Part shown: positions 5,334 to 7,671 of the stretch, piece by piece
How positions within the stretch are numbered: position 1 is the stretch's first letter
Layout of the letters: each line of letters starts with the position of its first letter
Origin: Armatimonadota bacterium
GTDB lineage: Bacteria; Armatimonadota; DTGP01; JAHWJO01
Assembly (NCBI GenBank): GCA_019348365.1
Contig: JAHWJO010000210.1
Location: forward strand, 1-7,671
Direction of reading: 5' to 3'
DNA length: 7,671 nt
Made by a program: the position numbers and the translations under genes
Notes under the pieces: model-generated
Seen by the model: the letters and a program-made list of their open reading frames with translations, nothing else
What the model was told of the DNA's origin: nothing
The model's database searches: none

Positions 5334-6161
5334 GTGCGGCAACTTGGGGTGCGGTGGACCATCGGAGATGTGAGTGACCGGGGATTCGAGGCGCTGCGGC
5401 TCTCCATGTGGGGGGCGTTCCGGCTCTTCGGCCCCGATGCCGCGTACGCCGTCTGCGTCAACAGCATCCCCGTGGAAGCCGCGCGGGAAAAGGCGGGCGA
5501 TCTCCCGGACGGGTTCCTGTGGCACGACGCGACGTGCGAGGTGCCGGAATTCCTCGCCGCCCACTTCGATGCGGGGATGGCCGAGGGGTGCGGGTGGAAG
5601 TTCGCGCCGCTCCAGTTCTTCCCCGACCGCTATGAGCTGTCGCTGGACAACGACTGCATCCTCTGGGAGATGCCCGGCGCGATCCGGCAGTGGCTCGAAA
5701 CGGACGACGCCCGCGCCTGCGTCGCCGCCGAGGACGTGGCGCCCTACTTCGGGCAGTTCGGCGACTTCTGCGAGCCGCACCCCCGCAACGGCGGGATTCG
5801 CGGCCTGCCGCCGGGATTCGACCTCGAAGCCGCGCTCCAAGAGGTGCTGGAAGCCAAGGCCGCCCGCGACGGGCAGCGCGTCGTTCTGACGAGCGAATTG
5901 GATGAGCAGGGACTCCAGACCGCCGCCCTCCAGCGGAGCGGCCATCCCTTCGTGGTGACGACCGAAGAGGTGACGATCTGCTCGCCGTTCTACCCCCATC
6001 AGCCGCACCTGGGGCGGTGCGGCGCGCACTTCGTGGGGCTGAACGCCCGCCACATCCCCTGGGACTATTACGACCGCCCCGCCGACGACTGCATGACGGA
6101 TCACTGGAACCGCCACCGCAGCACGCTGTACGAGCGGGTGGGCCTGCCCCGCCCCAAATGA
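5334..6161 (+). CDS. Uncharacterised protein, possible glycosyltransferase (DxD motif)
   Basis: I do not recognise a named family for this 275-residue protein. Features hinting at a GT-A-like sugar transferase are a Rossmann-like N-terminal part (VRWTIGDVS, residues 6-14, and AAYAVCVNSIPVEAA, 36-50), LSLDNDCIL (102-110), where D105 and D107 form a DxD-like metal-binding motif after a hydrophobic strand, and RNGGIRGLPPGFDLEAALQEVL (151-172), like the acceptor loop and following helix of such enzymes. The C-terminal third is rich in His, Cys, Trp and Tyr (221-262). No signal peptide or membrane helix is seen. The start is uncertain: GTG 5334 has only a G-rich stretch upstream, and GTG 5349 would give a natural-looking N-terminus beginning at the first strand. 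It is followed 27 bases later by the GH1-like gene, probably in one operon. The role is inferred mostly from context. Confidence 0.75.
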   Translation: MRQLGVRWTIGDVSDRGFEALRLSMWGAFRLFGPDAAYAVCVNSIPVEAAREKAGDLPDGFLWHDATCEVPEFLAAHFDAGMAEGCGWKFAPLQFFPDRYELSLDNDCILWEMPGAIRQWLETDDARACVAAEDVAPYFGQFGDFCEPHPRNGGIRGLPPGFDLEAALQEVLEAKAARDGQRVVLTSELDEQGLQTAALQRSGHPFVVTTEEVTICSPFYPHQPHLGRCGAHFVGLNARHIPWDYYDRPADDCMTDHWNRHRSTLYERVGLPRPK

Positions 6162-6188
6162 CGACTTTAGGAAAGGGATTCTGACTCG

Positions 6189-7475
6189 GTGACAAACGCG
6201 GAATTCGATGGGAATGGACAGAAGGGACCGAAGCCCTCGTTGGACGAGGCTTCCGTTGAGGATGCGTCCCTCTTCCGGAGCTTCTTCCTCGGCGGGTTCG
6301 AGTGCTCGACGCACGTCAACATGTCGGGCAAGCGGCTCGACCTCATCGCCTCCACCGGCCACGACCGGTTCGCGCTTCAGGATTACCAACGCTTGAGCGA
6401 GCTGGGCATTCACGCCGCCCGCGAGGGAATCCGCTGGCACCTGATCGAGACCCGTCCCTATCAGTACGATTTCTCCAGCGTCCTCTCCCAGTTACGCGCG
6501 GCGCAGGCGACCGGCGCGCAGGTTATCTGGGACCTGTGCCATTACGGCTGGCCCGATGACCTTGACGTGTTCAGCCCGGAGTTCATCGAGCGGTTCGCGG
6601 GCCTGTCGCGCGCGTTCACCCGGTTCCTCAAGGAGGTGACGGACGACATTCCCTACCTCTCGCCGATGAACGAGATGTCGTTCCTCGCGTGGGCAGGGGG
6701 CGCGGCGGCGCTCTTCCCGCCGTTCGTCCGGGAGCGCGGCACGGAGATGAAATTCCAGCTCGTCCGGGCTACAATTGCGGGGACGGAAGCGGCCTGGGAG
6801 GTGGACCCCGCCGCCCGGATCTTCCACATCGACCCGATCTGCCACGTCGTGCCCTGCCCGGACAAGCCCGAGGACGCGCCCAACGCCGCCGGGTACTGCA
6901 GCGCGATGTACGACTCGTGGGACATGATCGCGGGGCGCTACTTCCCGGAACTCGGCGGGGATGAGAAATACCTCGACGTGATCGGCGTGAACTACTACAT
7001 CGACAACCAGTGGGAGTATCCGGGGAGCAGCGAATCGGATACGACCATCACCCCCTCGCACCCGTTCTATCGCCCGGTGTGGGACCTGCTGAAGGAGGTC
7101 CACGAGCGGTACCGGCGGCCCCTCTTCATCGCGGAGACGGGGATCGAGGACGAGCGGCGGCCCGAGTGGCTGCGCTATGTCTGCCGGGAGGTGCGGGACG
7201 CGCTCCGGGCGGGCGTGCCGATCCACGGCATCTGCCTCTACCCCATCCTGAACCACCTCGGATGGGAGGACGACCGCCACTGCCACAACGGCCTGTGGGA
7301 CTTCGCGGACGAGCGGGGGAACCGGGAGATCTACGCCCCCCTGGCGGAGGAGCTGCGCCGCCAGCAGCGCCTCTTCGAGCAGTTCCGGAACCGGTCGGAA
7401 TCGTCCGTCATCGCGTCTGCCGAGGAGGATCCCGACGAGTTCCCCGGCTTGTTCCCGTCGTTGAAGAAGGGGTGA
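6189..7475 (+). CDS. GH1-like TIM-barrel glycoside hydrolase
   Basis: This 428-residue protein resembles GH1 beta-glucosidase-type retaining hydrolases of clan GH-A but is diverged. FFLGGFECSTH (32-42) is the first barrel strand with the GFE/GFECS glycone site. AAREGIRWHLIE (76-87), VIWDLCHYGWPDDLD (112-126, resembling the GH1 DLxHxxxP motif), LSPMNEMSF (158-165; N161, E162 acid/base), YLDVIGVNYY (261-270) and PLFIAETGIED (311-321; E316 nucleophile) follow in normal order. Both catalytic glutamates are present, so activity is likely. The first 25 residues are polar and have no signal peptide. Starts at GTG 6189 with AGGAAAGGG ending 11 bases upstream. The last 68 bases overlap a convergent gene on the other strand. 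The substrate is unknown; context suggests an oligosaccharide linked to envelope polysaccharide. Confidence 0.85.
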   Translation: MTNAEFDGNGQKGPKPSLDEASVEDASLFRSFFLGGFECSTHVNMSGKRLDLIASTGHDRFALQDYQRLSELGIHAAREGIRWHLIETRPYQYDFSSVLSQLRAAQATGAQVIWDLCHYGWPDDLDVFSPEFIERFAGLSRAFTRFLKEVTDDIPYLSPMNEMSFLAWAGGAAALFPPFVRERGTEMKFQLVRATIAGTEAAWEVDPAARIFHIDPICHVVPCPDKPEDAPNAAGYCSAMYDSWDMIAGRYFPELGGDEKYLDVIGVNYYIDNQWEYPGSSESDTTITPSHPFYRPVWDLLKEVHERYRRPLFIAETGIEDERRPEWLRYVCREVRDALRAGVPIHGICLYPILNHLGWEDDRHCHNGLWDFADERGNREIYAPLAEELRRQQRLFEQFRNRSESSVIASAEEDPDEFPGLFPSLKKG

Positions 7476-7671
7476 GGCGGGGGGCGCCCGGCTTCGCTTC
7501 CGCCTCCTCCACCAGCGCTTCCATCTGCGCGACGATCACGTCCCACGTCTTCTTGTTCGCCTCTTCCAGTCCCCGCTGGATGCGGTCGGTGTTGTCCTCG
7601 TTCAGGGTTTGCCGGACGGCGGCGACGTAATCCTCCGGCGTATCCACCAGGCGAACGATGTCCCCGTAATT
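7408..7671 (-). CDS. C-terminal part of a glycosyltransferase (cut by the window edge)
   Basis: An open frame enters from the right edge on the - strand and ends at the stop in 7408-7410, giving 87 visible residues. The first part, YGDIVRLVDTPEDYVAAVRQTL, followed by a charged helix and then TWDVIVAQMEALVEE, matches the usual end of GT1/GT4-type glycosyltransferases, where a helix covering the first domain ends with a conserved Trp (here in KKTWD). The final ~27 residues are Pro/Ser/Thr/Arg-rich and lie opposite the end of the GH1-like gene, so they are probably a recent or disordered extension. The catalytic domains lie outside the window, so the assignment rests on the tail only. It is convergent to the rest of the locus and belongs to another transcript. 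Confidence 0.6.
   Translation of the reverse strand, partial: NYGDIVRLVDTPEDYVAAVRQTLNEDNTDRIQRGLEEANKKTWDVIVAQMEALVEEAEAKPGAPRLTPSSTTGTSRGTRRDPPRQTR

Noticed and set aside
5310..6440. 376-residue - strand open frame across the DxD protein and the start of the GH1-like gene
   Set aside because: Covers two + strand genes and a heptamer tract, with no recognisable fold; explained by GC bias in the third codon position.
6492..7286. 264-residue - strand open frame inside the GH1-like gene
   Set aside because: Antisense to clear catalytic motifs and compositionally biased.

Overview
This is a GC-rich, tightly packed bacterial window. Seven genes lie on the + strand, and one truncated gene on the - strand enters from the right edge. 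GTG and TTG starts are common, and several starts have clear purine-rich Shine-Dalgarno sequences. The gene content points to a locus for making and modifying a surface or secreted polysaccharide. The short interspersed repeats (a CCCTCTCCC hairpin element and 7-base-periodic tracts between genes) fit a large-genome, free-living bacterium of the Armatimonadota, Chloroflexota, Planctomycetota or Acidobacteriota kind. That placement is a guess from general style; no marker gene is present.

Layout: 1-129 holds a hairpin repeat and a heptamer tract. 130-1176 encodes a glycoside hydrolase of the GH39/xylosidase type whose barrel strands appear in permuted order. 1177-1326 is a spacer with a second heptamer tract. 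1327-4320 is a compact three-gene block with overlapping ends: a PIG-L/LmbE deacetylase, a GT4 glycosyltransferase and a CelD/BcsL-type acyltransferase. 4321-4698 is a non-coding spacer with two more copies of the hairpin repeat in opposite orientations. 4699-5214 encodes a GNAT acetyltransferase. 5215-5333 holds a large inverted repeat built from heptamers. 5334-6161 encodes an unrecognised protein with a DxD motif that may be a sugar transferase. 6189-7475 encodes a second TIM-barrel hydrolase, related to GH1. The - strand gene at the right edge (7408 to beyond 7671) reads like the C-terminus of a glycosyltransferase and overlaps the GH1-like gene tail to tail.

How they may work together (inference): the glycosyltransferases build a glycan, the PIG-L protein removes N-acetyl groups, the two acetyl/acyltransferases decorate sugars or precursors, and the two hydrolases trim, edit or release the polymer. 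None of the visible N-termini looks like a secretion signal, so the hydrolases may act in the cytoplasm, on precursors or as biosynthetic quality control. The most unusual observations are the permuted barrel of the first gene, the near-identical hairpin repeats, and the heptamer-based inverted repeat that begins across a stop codon.
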